A DNA stretch of 64,000 nucleotides from Rufibacter sediminis (GTDB taxonomy: Bacteria; Bacteroidota; Bacteroidia; Cytophagales; Hymenobacteraceae), in contig NZ_JACOAF010000020.1 in NCBI RefSeq assembly GCF_014269285.1, forward strand, positions 124,001-188,000, given 5' to 3'. Made by a program: the position numbers and the translations under genes. Positions 8,704 through 17,130 of this stretch are shown in pieces. The notes under the pieces are model-generated. The model worked only from the letters and a program-made list of their open reading frames with translations, did no database searches and was not told the DNA's origin. Every line of letters begins with the position of its first letter. Position 1 is the first letter of the stretch.

Positions 8704-9495
8704 TTAGTTTAAATCAACAGCCGGAATATCGGTGATTCTGTCATTGGTGACTACAATGTTGGTGAGTTCTTTGCCGTGGTACGGCTCTGCGGTGCTGAAC
8801 TGTACTTTATAGGTCCCGGCCGGAATGCCTTTGATCAGGTACCTACCGGCATCGTCGGCAAATCCGCCAATGGTGTCGTTGGCCGCAGAGATCACCAGAA
8901 TGCCAGGTTTGGCGGCGGCAGGCGTTACGGTTCCCCTGATGCCCCCGGCTACGGCTTTGGTCAACGTCCGGATCACGGGTTTCAGGTTGTACTGGCCGCT
9001 GTTGCCACGTGGAACAATTGATTTGGCCGCATCAAAGTCCAGGAGTACCACATAGGTGACATCGGCTTCCAGATCAGCGTTGATCTGGAGTTTCAAACCA
9101 GAGGTCTGGCCACTAGGCGTGGTCAACGGCCGCGGGGTAGTTTCGCCTTTCAACTTAAGGGAGTTGTTGTTCCCCAACACCAATCGTATCTGCGAGATGC
9201 GCCCGATGGGCAGCGTGGCACTAGCCAGTAAGGTATCGCGGCCGTTGGCGAAATCCAGCAGGTTGTACACGCCGGGCCGGATGTTCTCCAACGTTTCCCA
9301 GCCCGCCTCATTGTCGTTGGCTTCACGGTGGATCTGCACCGAGCGAATGTCCACATTTACTTCATCGTACTCGCCGGGCGCATCGGTCATGCGTACTTCC
9401 ATGCGCGCTGACCCGGACGGGTCTTTCTCATCTGAACAAGAGGCGAACCCGAGGGCCGCCGTCCACAGCATGGCAAAAAAGAATCTCTTCTTCAT
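8704..9495 (-). CDS. DUF4382 domain lipoprotein
   Basis: A 263-residue secreted lipoprotein. I chose the ATG at 9495 because it gives an ideal signal, MKKRFFFAMLWTAALGFASC, with the lipidated Cys20. A further 19 codons upstream are open but read as random. Residues about 30-170 form the DUF4382 domain, starting ARMEVRMTDAPGEYDEVNVDI. The C-terminal part (about 185-263, starting GGIRGTVTPAAAKPG) is a carboxypeptidase-regulatory-like or Cna-B-type beta-sandwich ending IPAVDLN. Function is unknown in the family. Such proteins are usually anchored at the outer membrane. It is convergent with the dinB-like gene and downstream of the AsmA-like gene on the same strand. Confidence 0.88.
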   Translation of the reverse strand: MKKRFFFAMLWTAALGFASCSDEKDPSGSARMEVRMTDAPGEYDEVNVDIRSVQIHREANDNEAGWETLENIRPGVYNLLDFANGRDTLLASATLPIGRISQIRLVLGNNNSLKLKGETTPRPLTTPSGQTSGLKLQINADLEADVTYVVLLDFDAAKSIVPRGNSGQYNLKPVIRTLTKAVAGGIRGTVTPAAAKPGILVISAANDTIGGFADDAGRYLIKGIPAGTYKVQFSTAEPYHGKELTNIVVTNDRITDIPAVDLN

Positions 9496-9570
9496 GTAAA
9501 AGGTGTATGGGTGAAACACTATCCCTTGATAGCCGGACCTTCTACGAGACACTTAAAAAAAGGTAGCGTG

Positions 9571-9611
9571 TTTGTTTAAGGCCCGTTTTTGGGAAACAGG
9601 CCTTAAACAAA
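9571..9611. repeat. Intergenic palindrome family member with extended arms
   Basis: Well-paired arms TTTGTTTAAGGCC and GGCCTTAAACAAA surround GTTTTTGGGAAAC. It lies just downstream of the AsmA-like gene stop codon and 76 bp upstream of the DUF4382 lipoprotein start. Confidence 0.85.
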
Positions 9612-9629
9612 CTTTATGCCAGCGGAGGG

Positions 9630-12600
9630 CTACTTTTGCCTAGTGGTATCAGCGGGCTGGGTAGCCGCGGGCTTCTTGGGAGCTAATAACTTGTTTAGCC
9701 GTGACTTGGCCTCCGATCTTAATTTCTGTTCGGCTTCTACTCTTTTGGCCTCCAGTTCCTGGCGGGCTTTCAGCTCAACTTCCTGCTGCTTCTTGGCCAG
9801 CTCGGCTTTGAGGCTGTCTTTGTTGGTGGGTACGTTCACGTTCAGCTTTTCTTTCACGTCATCCAGTTTGCTGGTCACCACCTGTTTCACCAGCGAAGAG
9901 GCCTCAGCTTTCAGGCTACTGCCTTTCAGCGCCACGGCGGGGTCGTTGTAGTTTCCGGTTACGCCCAGTTGCAGGGTTACTCGCTCCAGGCCGTTGAGGT
10001 TTTGCACACCCGTTAAGCTGGTGATCTTGCCCGCCAGAGCGTTTCCTACCTTACCGGAGGGCACATCCATGGCCACCACGTAGTCTACTTTTCCACTGAC
10101 GTTGTTGGTGCCACCTACGGTCATTTTGATGTCGCCCACGGCAAAATCAAAGGGTTTCACGACCAGGTTCCCCCCGACAATCTCGGCGGCGAAGCCCCGG
10201 TTCTTCAACGTGAAGTTCTGCACTTCCTTGAGGTTGGTCAACTGACTGATTTTGCTCAGGGCCTGAACATTGGTGACCACCGCTTCCACTACCTCTATCA
10301 TGCCTTTTCCGGAAAGTGAGCTTAAAACAGGCATCATGTCACTGCCCAGCTCTCCGCTGAAGTTGAACTTAGTGGAGAACTCGCCTTTCAAGAGTTTGGC
10401 AATGGGAGCCAGCTTCTGAATGGTATTGAATGAGTTGAAGGACTGTTGAAAATCCAGGTTCTTGATATCTAAGCCGAACGAGAAAGTAGGGTGGATAAGG
10501 TCTCTGGAATCATAGGAACCCGTGGTGGAGAACTGCCCGCCCAGAGTGTTGAACGTCACATCTTCCAGTCTGGCTATCTGATCTTTAAGGGTTACTTTCC
10601 CCTTCAGATTTTGCAGTTTCAGGTTGTCATACACCACCGTTCCCGCCTGGGTTGTCAACACCACATCCAGGTTGGCCGGCACCTGCACTACTCCCTGGGC
10701 CTGCGGCGCAGAAGAAGGTACAGCCTGGCCGGTGTGCTCATCCACCATCCACTCGTTCACATTGAAGTTGGTAGTATTCAAGGTGAAGTTCCCCCGCAGG
10801 GGTTGGTTCTCAGAAAACAGGTAGCCCATGTAATTGGAGACGGTTCCGTTCATCTGGACATCGCTTTTGCCCAGGAACCCGTTCAGCTGCTGAAGCGCCA
10901 CCTGCTCGTTGTTGAAAGTAGCCTTCGCCGAGTTGATGCGCATGCCCTGAGGCAGATCGGTGCTCTTGTAGTTCAGGTTGGCGATCTGCACCGTTCCGCT
11001 GGCCTGCACGTTGCCGTAGCGTCCGGCGTCTACATCGGTCATTTTTCCTTTGGCCAGGATGTTTCCGTTCAGGCGTCCACTTAGGGTGGTGCCGTCTATC
11101 GGGAAGATTTTGGTGAGTTTGGTCAGGTCCAGAACTCCTTTCACGTCGGCGTCAAATTGGGGTTGGGCCAGGTTCTTGATGCTCACGCGGCCTTCCAGCG
11201 GTTCTTTGTCCAAAAGCATCCTGAAACGGGAAATCTGAATATCGGTATCGGCGGCGTTGCCGGTGCGGTTTACCACGGTAGAGGCCACCGTCACCTGCTC
11301 CAGCGGCGCGGGGAACGAAGACGATTTTACATAGCCGTTGGTCAGGTTCAGTTTGGCGGTGACTACGGGCATGTGCTTCTCAAAATACACGCCTTTGGCC
11401 TGGGCATCTACGTCCAACAAACCGCGCAGGGTGGTGCCTTCCAGCGGAAACACTTTGGTGACCTCAGCTAAGTCAAGTTTGGCTCTCAGGTTGCCATCTA
11501 TTTTCATCGGCTCCAGTCCGTCTACCACCACGCGGCCGTCTACTGGGTTCTTGCCCAGATCCAGGTGCAACTTGCGCACGTCAATTAAAGTATTGTTCAC
11601 GTTGCCATCGGTGTTTTTCACGCTCATGTCAATGTTAATGTTGCGGGCGGCCTGCGGCAGGTCCGGGTACTGGAAGGTTCCGTCGTTCACTTTCAGGTCC
11701 ACGCCAAAACCGGGCATGGTGGTTTCGTTGAAGATCCCTTTCACGTACCCGTTGAAGGCTACTTTACCATCGGTCTTTACGTCTTTGAATTTGTCGGTGA
11801 ACACCCCGGGCACCAGGGAGAAGATGTTTTTGAAATCAGTCTCCAGCGCTTTGAACGTGAGGTCCAGGTTGATGTCATCAGAGGGCATGGCAATGGAGCC
11901 GGCCATCCCCAAGGCGAAATCATTGATCCGGAAGTTATTGTCCTTGAAGGTGTATTTGGCGTTGGTCAGGTCCATGGCCATGGTCACATCAGCGTCTAGT
12001 TTCTTGTTCTCTATGTAGTTCACGCCGCCATAGGTCATGGTGAAGCGTTCGGCCTGGGTTTTGGTTTCCATGTCAAAAACGTCTTTGGCCAGATCGCCGC
12101 TGCCGGTGTGCTGTACATTATAGGCGTTCACCGCGAACGGGATGCTCAGGTCCTGGTACACAATCTGGCCGTTGCTGACGTTCCACTCCTCTATGCCCAT
12201 CTTGAAATCGGTGGTGTCCTGCGTTTCTGGCGTGGCGGCGGAGTCTGGAATGAAGATGTCCCAGTTGGCCTTGCCGCTTTTGAGCACCAGTAATTTGATG
12301 CGCGGTTCGTCCATCTGCACCGAGTTGATTTCTATCTGGTCACCGGAGATGACGCTCATGAGGTCCAGTCCTAGGCTAAAATCTGGTAAATAGGCCAGCG
12401 TGTCGCGCTGGAAGGAATCTTTTCCTACTATGGTGAGTTCTTTCACACTCAAACCTAAATCCGGGAATGTGCGAAAAATAGACAGACTTACGTTATTGGT
12501 TTCGTATAGAACGCGGGCATTAATACTTTTGGCTATTTCTTTATCCAGACGTTCTTTAATTTTATCTTTGAATAAGATCGGCACTAGTGCGGCGGCGGCT

Positions 12601-12647
12601 AGCAACACTACAATAAAGATAGCCAGCCCTATAAATACTTTCCTCAT
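9630..12647 (-). CDS. AsmA-family envelope protein (bridge-like lipid-transfer type)
   Basis: A 1005-residue protein with one N-terminal membrane anchor (VFIGLAIFIVVLLAAAALVPILF) and a very long periplasmic part. The beginning, up to about residue 130, matches the AsmA N-terminal domain. The middle is made of repeated beta-strand units in which sequences of the type LEGTTLRGLLDVDAQAKG, DGTTLSGRLNGNILAKG recur. The C-terminal AsmA_2 region is around residues 730-900. A charged, coiled-coil tail of Lys, Glu and Ala ends the protein. AsmA/TamB/YhdP relatives form beta-groove bridges that move phospholipids between membranes, and that role is inferred here. It is divergent from porP/sprF with only 45 bp between the chosen starts. 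Confidence 0.88.
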   Translation of the reverse strand: MRKVFIGLAIFIVVLLAAAALVPILFKDKIKERLDKEIAKSINARVLYETNNVSLSIFRTFPDLGLSVKELTIVGKDSFQRDTLAYLPDFSLGLDLMSVISGDQIEINSVQMDEPRIKLLVLKSGKANWDIFIPDSAATPETQDTTDFKMGIEEWNVSNGQIVYQDLSIPFAVNAYNVQHTGSGDLAKDVFDMETKTQAERFTMTYGGVNYIENKKLDADVTMAMDLTNAKYTFKDNNFRINDFALGMAGSIAMPSDDINLDLTFKALETDFKNIFSLVPGVFTDKFKDVKTDGKVAFNGYVKGIFNETTMPGFGVDLKVNDGTFQYPDLPQAARNINIDMSVKNTDGNVNNTLIDVRKLHLDLGKNPVDGRVVVDGLEPMKIDGNLRAKLDLAEVTKVFPLEGTTLRGLLDVDAQAKGVYFEKHMPVVTAKLNLTNGYVKSSSFPAPLEQVTVASTVVNRTGNAADTDIQISRFRMLLDKEPLEGRVSIKNLAQPQFDADVKGVLDLTKLTKIFPIDGTTLSGRLNGNILAKGKMTDVDAGRYGNVQASGTVQIANLNYKSTDLPQGMRINSAKATFNNEQVALQQLNGFLGKSDVQMNGTVSNYMGYLFSENQPLRGNFTLNTTNFNVNEWMVDEHTGQAVPSSAPQAQGVVQVPANLDVVLTTQAGTVVYDNLKLQNLKGKVTLKDQIARLEDVTFNTLGGQFSTTGSYDSRDLIHPTFSFGLDIKNLDFQQSFNSFNTIQKLAPIAKLLKGEFSTKFNFSGELGSDMMPVLSSLSGKGMIEVVEAVVTNVQALSKISQLTNLKEVQNFTLKNRGFAAEIVGGNLVVKPFDFAVGDIKMTVGGTNNVSGKVDYVVAMDVPSGKVGNALAGKITSLTGVQNLNGLERVTLQLGVTGNYNDPAVALKGSSLKAEASSLVKQVVTSKLDDVKEKLNVNVPTNKDSLKAELAKKQQEVELKARQELEAKRVEAEQKLRSEAKSRLNKLLAPKKPAATQPADTTRQK

Positions 12648-12692
12648 GTTGGTAATGATGTGTTTTCAGCTTGTAAGTTTAGGTATTTTCAA

Positions 12693-13769
12693 ATGAATAT
12701 ACGCTTACAGGTCTTCCTGCAATTTGTGTGCCGTGGCGTGATCCGGAGGAAAACCGGCAGGGAGTGGCTGTTGCTAGGGGGTACTTTTTTGCTTTTTTCG
12801 CCTTTCGGGGCGATGGCTCAGGAAAGCACCAGCACATTGCCGTATGCCCACCGTCTCTTTTTAAACCCTGCTTTTACCGGATTATTGTCTGACTACAGCA
12901 TCACCGCCGGTCACCGGTCACAATGGACGGGGGTGAACAACGGCTACAGCACCCAATGGGCCAGCGGAGAGTACCGGTTTCAGGAAAGCAGGAACGCCTT
13001 TGGTGCCACCTTTCTGTCAGACAAGGCTCCGACGGGTGGTTACCAGAAAATACAGGCGGGGCTGTTATACGCCTATCATACTAAACTAAGGAGCAAACTG
13101 GATCTAAGCGCTGGCATGCAGGTGGGCTACGGCACCCAGAAACCCTCCACCAATGGACTTATCTTCGAAGACCAGCTGGGTTCCAACGGCTCCGTTACCA
13201 ACCCCACGGCAGAAACCTTCGGATTGGATAAAACCTCTTATCTCACCTTGTCTGGCGGGCTGTTGCTTTTCACGCCTCAGTTTTGGCTGGGGGTTTCCGG
13301 TCACCATGTAAACAAGCCGCAGGTAGGTGAAATGGCTGCCAGCACGGTGGCTCCGGTCTTGCAATTCCAGACGGGGTACAAGTTCTACGTGAGAAGCCGT
13401 TTTGACCGAAATCATTTCGAGGAAATCAGCTTTATTCCTACTTTTTCGTATACGCACCAAGGCACCTTTAACCGCTTAGATGCAACTATTTACGCCAACA
13501 TCACCCCCGTAACGTTGGGGCTGGGGGCCACTATGTTACCGGGCGCAAAAAATACTTCAGCGGTGGGCACTATCCAGGGGATACTAGGCGTTACCCATAA
13601 AGGATTTAAAATAGGATATGGGTACCGGCATCCGGTGGCGGTTAGCCCGGTTTCCACGGGCCCCACGCACGAGCTGGTTCTTTCTTTTGAGAAAGTGGAT
13701 TACTTGAAGATTTTTAAAAGATCTGGTTACGACAAAAAATACAATCGGATTGCTTGCCCAGCATTCTAA
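12693..13769 (+). CDS. Type IX secretion system membrane protein, PorP/SprF family
   Basis: A 358-residue outer-membrane beta-barrel of the PorP/SprF family. Members act with the type IX secretion system, binding attachment complexes or delivering adhesins to the surface. The mature protein begins after MAQESTSTLPYAHRLFLNPA, where the HRLFLNPAFTGLLSDY block is the family signature. The remainder alternates short beta strands (RSQWTGVNNGY, GATFLSDKAPTGGYQ, GYGYRHPV). I chose the ATG at 12693. An in-frame GTG at 12660 would overlap the promoter region of the divergent AsmA-like gene. The next gene, gldJ, begins 73 bp downstream, an association seen in T9SS loci. Confidence 0.88.
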   Translation: MNIRLQVFLQFVCRGVIRRKTGREWLLLGGTFLLFSPFGAMAQESTSTLPYAHRLFLNPAFTGLLSDYSITAGHRSQWTGVNNGYSTQWASGEYRFQESRNAFGATFLSDKAPTGGYQKIQAGLLYAYHTKLRSKLDLSAGMQVGYGTQKPSTNGLIFEDQLGSNGSVTNPTAETFGLDKTSYLTLSGGLLLFTPQFWLGVSGHHVNKPQVGEMAASTVAPVLQFQTGYKFYVRSRFDRNHFEEISFIPTFSYTHQGTFNRLDATIYANITPVTLGLGATMLPGAKNTSAVGTIQGILGVTHKGFKIGYGYRHPVAVSPVSTGPTHELVLSFEKVDYLKIFKRSGYDKKYNRIACPAF

Positions 13770-13842
13770 TTTTCTCTATTATTGCGTGTTAAAAGCCACA
13801 TTTGATCAAAAGAATACAATTTATCTGGTATTTACCAATTTT

Positions 13843-15030
13843 ATGAAACTGTCTAAACATTTACTGTACGTGTTGGCCGCAGGAGCAATTGTTTTTTCCT
13901 CCTGTTCCAAGAACAAACGTCCCACTAGCCAAGACCCGGGGAAGAATAGTACTGCCACCGGTATCGCCTATGATGATGAAGAAGGGGGTTTTGCCGTAGC
14001 GGACTACAGCGACGTACCTGAAGGTCCGGGTTTGGTGTTTATTGAAGGCGGTAGAACAACTCTTGGTTCTTCTGAGGAAGATGTGGCCATGACCCGTGAC
14101 AACATTGAGCGTACGGTGACCATCGCTTCTTTCTACATGGACGAAGCCGAGGTAGCCAACATTCACTGGTTGGAGTACCTGCACTACATCAGAAAAGACT
14201 CTTCTGAAGAAATCTACGCCAAAGCTTTGCCAGACACCACTGTTTGGGAGCGCGAATTGTCTTTCAATGACCCGTACGTAAGCTATTACCTGCGTTACCC
14301 AGGTTTCCGTTACTACCCGGTAGTAGGCGTGAGCTGGTTACAGGCGCAGGACTATTGTACCTGGCGTACGGCCATGGTAAACAAAAACCTGGCTTCTAAC
14401 TATGACGGTGATCTTCCGGAAGGCACAACTCCTCCTATTGAGTCTGGCGCTATTCTGCCCAACTACCGTCTCCCAACAGAAGCGGAGTGGGAGTATGCTG
14501 CCCAGGCGTTGATCGGGACGCAGTTGAGCGAAGAAGAAAACCAAACCAATAAACGGATCTATCCTTGGGATGGACACCAGGTGCGGAACCCATATGGCAA
14601 AGGGCAAGGTCAGTTCCTGGCTAACTTCAAACGCGGCCGTGGTGACTACGCCGGTATTGCCGGTTCATTGAACGATGGTGCCATGATCACTGAGTACGTG
14701 TACGCTTACCCACCCAACGACTTCGGTCTGTACAACATGGCGGGTAACGTGAACGAGTGGGTACAAGACGTGTACCGTCCGCTTTCCTTCCAGGATGTGG
14801 AAGACCTGAACCCAGTACGTCGGAATGGTGTAATGGATGACTCTGCGTTGTATGACGTAGCAGGCTTCCAGTCTTTGATCACCAATACCGTACGGGTATA
14901 CAAAGGTGGTTCTTGGAAAGATGTGGCCTACTGGTTGTCTCCAGGTACCCGTCGTTTCATGGAGCAGGATTCTGCTACCTCTACCATCGGTTTCCGTTGC
15001 GCCATGATCAACACTGGTTCAAACAAATAA
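13843..15030 (+). CDS. gldJ: Gliding motility / type IX secretion lipoprotein GldJ
   Basis: A 395-residue lipoprotein with signal MKLSKHLLYVLAAGAIVFSSC (Cys21) and a formylglycine-generating-enzyme (SUMF1) fold. Diagnostic blocks are GPGLVFIEGGRTTLGS (about residues 63-78), FYMDEAEVANIHWLEYL (about 101-117), YPVVGVSWLQAQDYCTWR, RLPTEAEWEYAAQ, NMAGNVNEWVQDVYRPL and GSWKDVAYWLSPGTRR. The sulfatase-activating cysteines are not arranged as in a true enzyme, which fits a structural role. GldJ stabilises GldK and the T9SS machinery in Flavobacterium. The paralogue GldK is an alternative, but the pattern with YIRKDSSEEIY and the glycine-rich opening favours GldJ. It sits directly downstream of porP/sprF and is followed by a strong terminator. 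Confidence 0.87.
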   Translation: MKLSKHLLYVLAAGAIVFSSCSKNKRPTSQDPGKNSTATGIAYDDEEGGFAVADYSDVPEGPGLVFIEGGRTTLGSSEEDVAMTRDNIERTVTIASFYMDEAEVANIHWLEYLHYIRKDSSEEIYAKALPDTTVWERELSFNDPYVSYYLRYPGFRYYPVVGVSWLQAQDYCTWRTAMVNKNLASNYDGDLPEGTTPPIESGAILPNYRLPTEAEWEYAAQALIGTQLSEEENQTNKRIYPWDGHQVRNPYGKGQGQFLANFKRGRGDYAGIAGSLNDGAMITEYVYAYPPNDFGLYNMAGNVNEWVQDVYRPLSFQDVEDLNPVRRNGVMDDSALYDVAGFQSLITNTVRVYKGGSWKDVAYWLSPGTRRFMEQDSATSTIGFRCAMINTGSNK

Positions 15031-15050
15031 AAAATCACAACATCTCTATA

Positions 15051-15090
15051 AACAGGAAAGGCCGGTATATCCGGCCTTTCCTGTTTTAGG
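15051..15090 (+). terminator. Terminator of gldJ
   Basis: A perfect 15-bp stem (AACAGGAAAGGCCGG with its complement) and a TATAT-type loop, followed by TTTTAGG, starts 20 bp after the gldJ stop codon. Confidence 0.85.
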
Positions 15091-15326
15091 GGTAGCTGTA
15101 AACGCACCTTACGCGGAGAACTCAAATTGTCCAGTAGAAATCATCTGTCTGCTAGAATAAAATGCCGCTAATGTTTCTGACCTGTTTTGCGGAAAACTGC
15201 TTGGAAACGGAAAAACACTCGCAGGAACTGCGCGCACTACGAGGTCACAATGAGTCTTGAGTTGCGAGTCCTGAGCCTGACAATAGAAAAAGCGAGTAAT
15301 AGAAGAAGTTGGTAATAGCAGAAGCT

Positions 15327-15378
15327 GTCGCGAGACTTCCGTCTCGTGACATAGGATGATGCGAGTCTCCAGACTCGC
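15327..15378. repeat. Pair of short CGAG/CTCG hairpins (REP-like)
   Basis: Two adjacent palindromes occupy this stretch: 15327-15350 (CGAGA, loop CTTCCG, TCTCG) and 15361-15378 (GCGAGTCT, loop CC, AGACTCGC, perfect). They resemble the core hairpins of the element at 31991-32087. The 380-bp gap 15031-15410 otherwise holds only the gldJ terminator and no gene. Confidence 0.65.
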
Positions 15379-15410
15379 CGGGAACCGCAAACAGGATTGC
15401 GTCACATCAG

Positions 15411-16124
15411 TTATAATGTGTAGGCAATAGAAGCGACACTCACGGCGCTTGCCCCATTCCGCAGCAGTAATTGAGCACAGGCTTCCAGGGTGGCACCAGT
15501 AGTGATCACATCGTCTACCAACAGGACGTGTCTCCCTTTGATCTCTTCCGGCAGATGGATGGCATACAACTGCTGCATGGCTTCCCAACGGGCCTGCCGG
15601 TTCTTCGTCGTTTGCGTACTGCTGAATCTGTTTTTCTGCAAAGCCTTTCTGGCCAAGGGTACATCCAACGCCTCGGCTAGTTGTTGCGCAAAACCTTCTA
15701 CCTGGTTGTAGCCGCGCTGCTTCAGTTTACCTGGGTGCAGCGGTACCGGGACTACGACATCTACCGTCTGAAACGCTTTCTGCTCTCGTAGCTGAGCGCC
15801 AAACCACCTGCCTAACACCACCCCAACTTCTTCCTGGCCTTTGTATTTCAACTGATGGAGCAGCCGCTGCACGCGTCCTTTCTCCTGAAACTTGAGGAAG
15901 CTTACCGCTAACTGAAGCGGGACTCTGCCCCAGAAAACTTCATGCAAAGGATTGGCAGTAGGGGAGAGGTGGAAGTCGGTGTAAGGGAGTTTAATGCGGC
16001 AGTGGCTGCAGATGATTTCCTCGCCAAGGGCCAACTCACCGGCGCAGGCCCGGCAATCCTCCGGGAAAAGCAGAGCCAGGAAATCATGGTAAAGTGACCG
16101 GAGGCCCATCTGCCGCTGCAACAT
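15411..16124 (-). CDS. comF: ComF-family phosphoribosyltransferase-like protein
   Basis: A 237-residue ComF/GntX-type protein. The N-terminal zinc finger uses Cys24, Cys27, Cys39 and Cys42 (PEDCRACAGE and CSHC). The C-terminal half is a type I phosphoribosyltransferase fold with the PRPP loop VLLVDDVITTGAT at residues 200-212 and the conserved PVPLHPGKLKQRGYNQ block near 126-141. In naturally competent bacteria ComF helps bring single-stranded DNA inward or process it. Many non-competent species also carry it, so competence is not proven here. It stands alone, convergent with gldJ and divergent from the AhpD-like gene. Confidence 0.93.
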   Translation of the reverse strand: MLQRQMGLRSLYHDFLALLFPEDCRACAGELALGEEIICSHCRIKLPYTDFHLSPTANPLHEVFWGRVPLQLAVSFLKFQEKGRVQRLLHQLKYKGQEEVGVVLGRWFGAQLREQKAFQTVDVVVPVPLHPGKLKQRGYNQVEGFAQQLAEALDVPLARKALQKNRFSSTQTTKNRQARWEAMQQLYAIHLPEEIKGRHVLLVDDVITTGATLEACAQLLLRNGASAVSVASIAYTL

Positions 16125-16193
16125 AGACTACTTACAGATTTTGATGTAACTTTACATAGCGGCGCAGAATGCCGCCTTTAATGACGCACAACA

Positions 16194-16550
16194 ATGAGCC
16201 AAGTAAAAGAATTCAACGACTACCGCACCCGCATGAACGAGAAGATCATGCAAGCGGACAATAAAGTAATCAAACGCTTTTTTAACCTGGATACCAACGC
16301 CTACGCCGAGGGCGCGGTAGATGTTAAAACCAAAGAGATGCTGGGCCTGGCCTGCTCCATGGTGCTGCGCTGCGACGATTGTATCAAGTACCACCTGGGC
16401 AAATGCTTTGAGTGTGGCCTCTCAGATGAGGAAGTGTACGAAGTCTTCGCCATTGCGAATTTGATTGGCGGCTCCATCGTGATCCCGCACTTCAGAAGAG
16501 CCGTTGAGTACTGGGAAGGACTGAAAACCGAAGGGCAAACCCAAGCCTAG
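16194..16550 (+). CDS. Carboxymuconolactone decarboxylase / AhpD-like protein
   Basis: A 118-residue AhpD-fold protein. The active-site motif C60-D-D-C63-IKY-H67 is the CxxCxxxH pattern of alkylhydroperoxidase AhpD-like members. The preceding DVKTKEMLGLACSMVLR helix and the following GLSDEEVYEVFAIANLIGGS block are also family hallmarks. It probably reduces peroxides or acts as a thiol-disulfide partner rather than decarboxylating an aromatic lactone, but no AhpC gene is nearby. It is divergent from comF (69 bp) and lies upstream of the exonuclease III pair. Confidence 0.87.
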   Translation: MSQVKEFNDYRTRMNEKIMQADNKVIKRFFNLDTNAYAEGAVDVKTKEMLGLACSMVLRCDDCIKYHLGKCFECGLSDEEVYEVFAIANLIGGSIVIPHFRRAVEYWEGLKTEGQTQA

Positions 16551-16560
16551 AACCATTCCT

Positions 16561-16598
16561 GTTTCCGGCCTGTTTTCCAGAAATCAGCCCTAAAACCG
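16561..16598. repeat. Intergenic palindrome family member
   Basis: GTTTCCGGCC and AGCCCTAAAAC enclose TGTTTTCCAGAAATC. It begins 10 bp after the AhpD-like gene. A second copy follows 80 bp later. Confidence 0.75.
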
Positions 16599-16678
16599 TT
16601 TGCTTTCACCTGTGGATTACTCCTTTATTTGCCGTTCCACCACAAAGAATGATAAAGCGGAAAATCTACTTACAGCTG

Positions 16679-16716
16679 CGTTTTAGGGCTGTTTTCATAA
16701 AACAAGGCCAGAAATA
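16679..16716. repeat. Intergenic palindrome family member
   Basis: CGTTTTAGGGCTG and AAGGCCAGAAATA flank TTTTCATAAAAC. It is the second copy in the 235-bp gap before the hypothetical gene at 16786. The right arm is degenerate. Confidence 0.7.
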
Positions 16717-16785
16717 CATTACAAAAATGGCGGATAGCAGAAAGTAATCCACGCCTCCGCTACGCCACTTATACACAGCAATTCT

Positions 16786-17130
16786 ATGGAGAACGAAGAA
16801 GATTTTGATGTCCGGTGGGCTGCTTTGCGCCAGGACATCAAGAAGAAATTTGGAAAGAAACCAGACCTGAACGCCATCCTCTTTTTGGTGGGCGTGCAGG
16901 AACTTGGGCAAGGGGTACGGGAGTTCACCAAAGAAGAGAAGCAGGACCTGATGCACATTGCCACCTGCAAGCTTCTGAGTTTGTCTGGTTACTATGAACT
17001 GGATGGCTTAGATCAGGAGGGATGGCCGCACTGGAAATCAGTAAAGCCGTTGCCGGCCTGTAACCTGAAAGAGCAGGAGCGCATGCTCAAATGGCACGCG
17101 CTGGAGTATTTTGACGAAATGAATGCATGA
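16786..17130 (+). CDS. Conserved hypothetical protein coupled to exonuclease III
   Basis: A 114-residue soluble protein that I cannot assign to a named family. It has a charged N-terminus (MENEEDFDVRWAALRQDI), a helical middle with GVQELGQGVREFTKEEKQDLMHIATCKLL, and an aromatic C-terminal part (GWPHWKSVKPLPACN, ending HALEYFDEMNA). Its stop codon overlaps the start of the xth gene in an ATGA arrangement (17127-17130), so the two are translationally coupled. This makes it a real gene and suggests a shared context such as DNA repair. The gap upstream holds two palindromic elements. Confidence 0.75.
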   Translation: MENEEDFDVRWAALRQDIKKKFGKKPDLNAILFLVGVQELGQGVREFTKEEKQDLMHIATCKLLSLSGYYELDGLDQEGWPHWKSVKPLPACNLKEQERMLKWHALEYFDEMNA

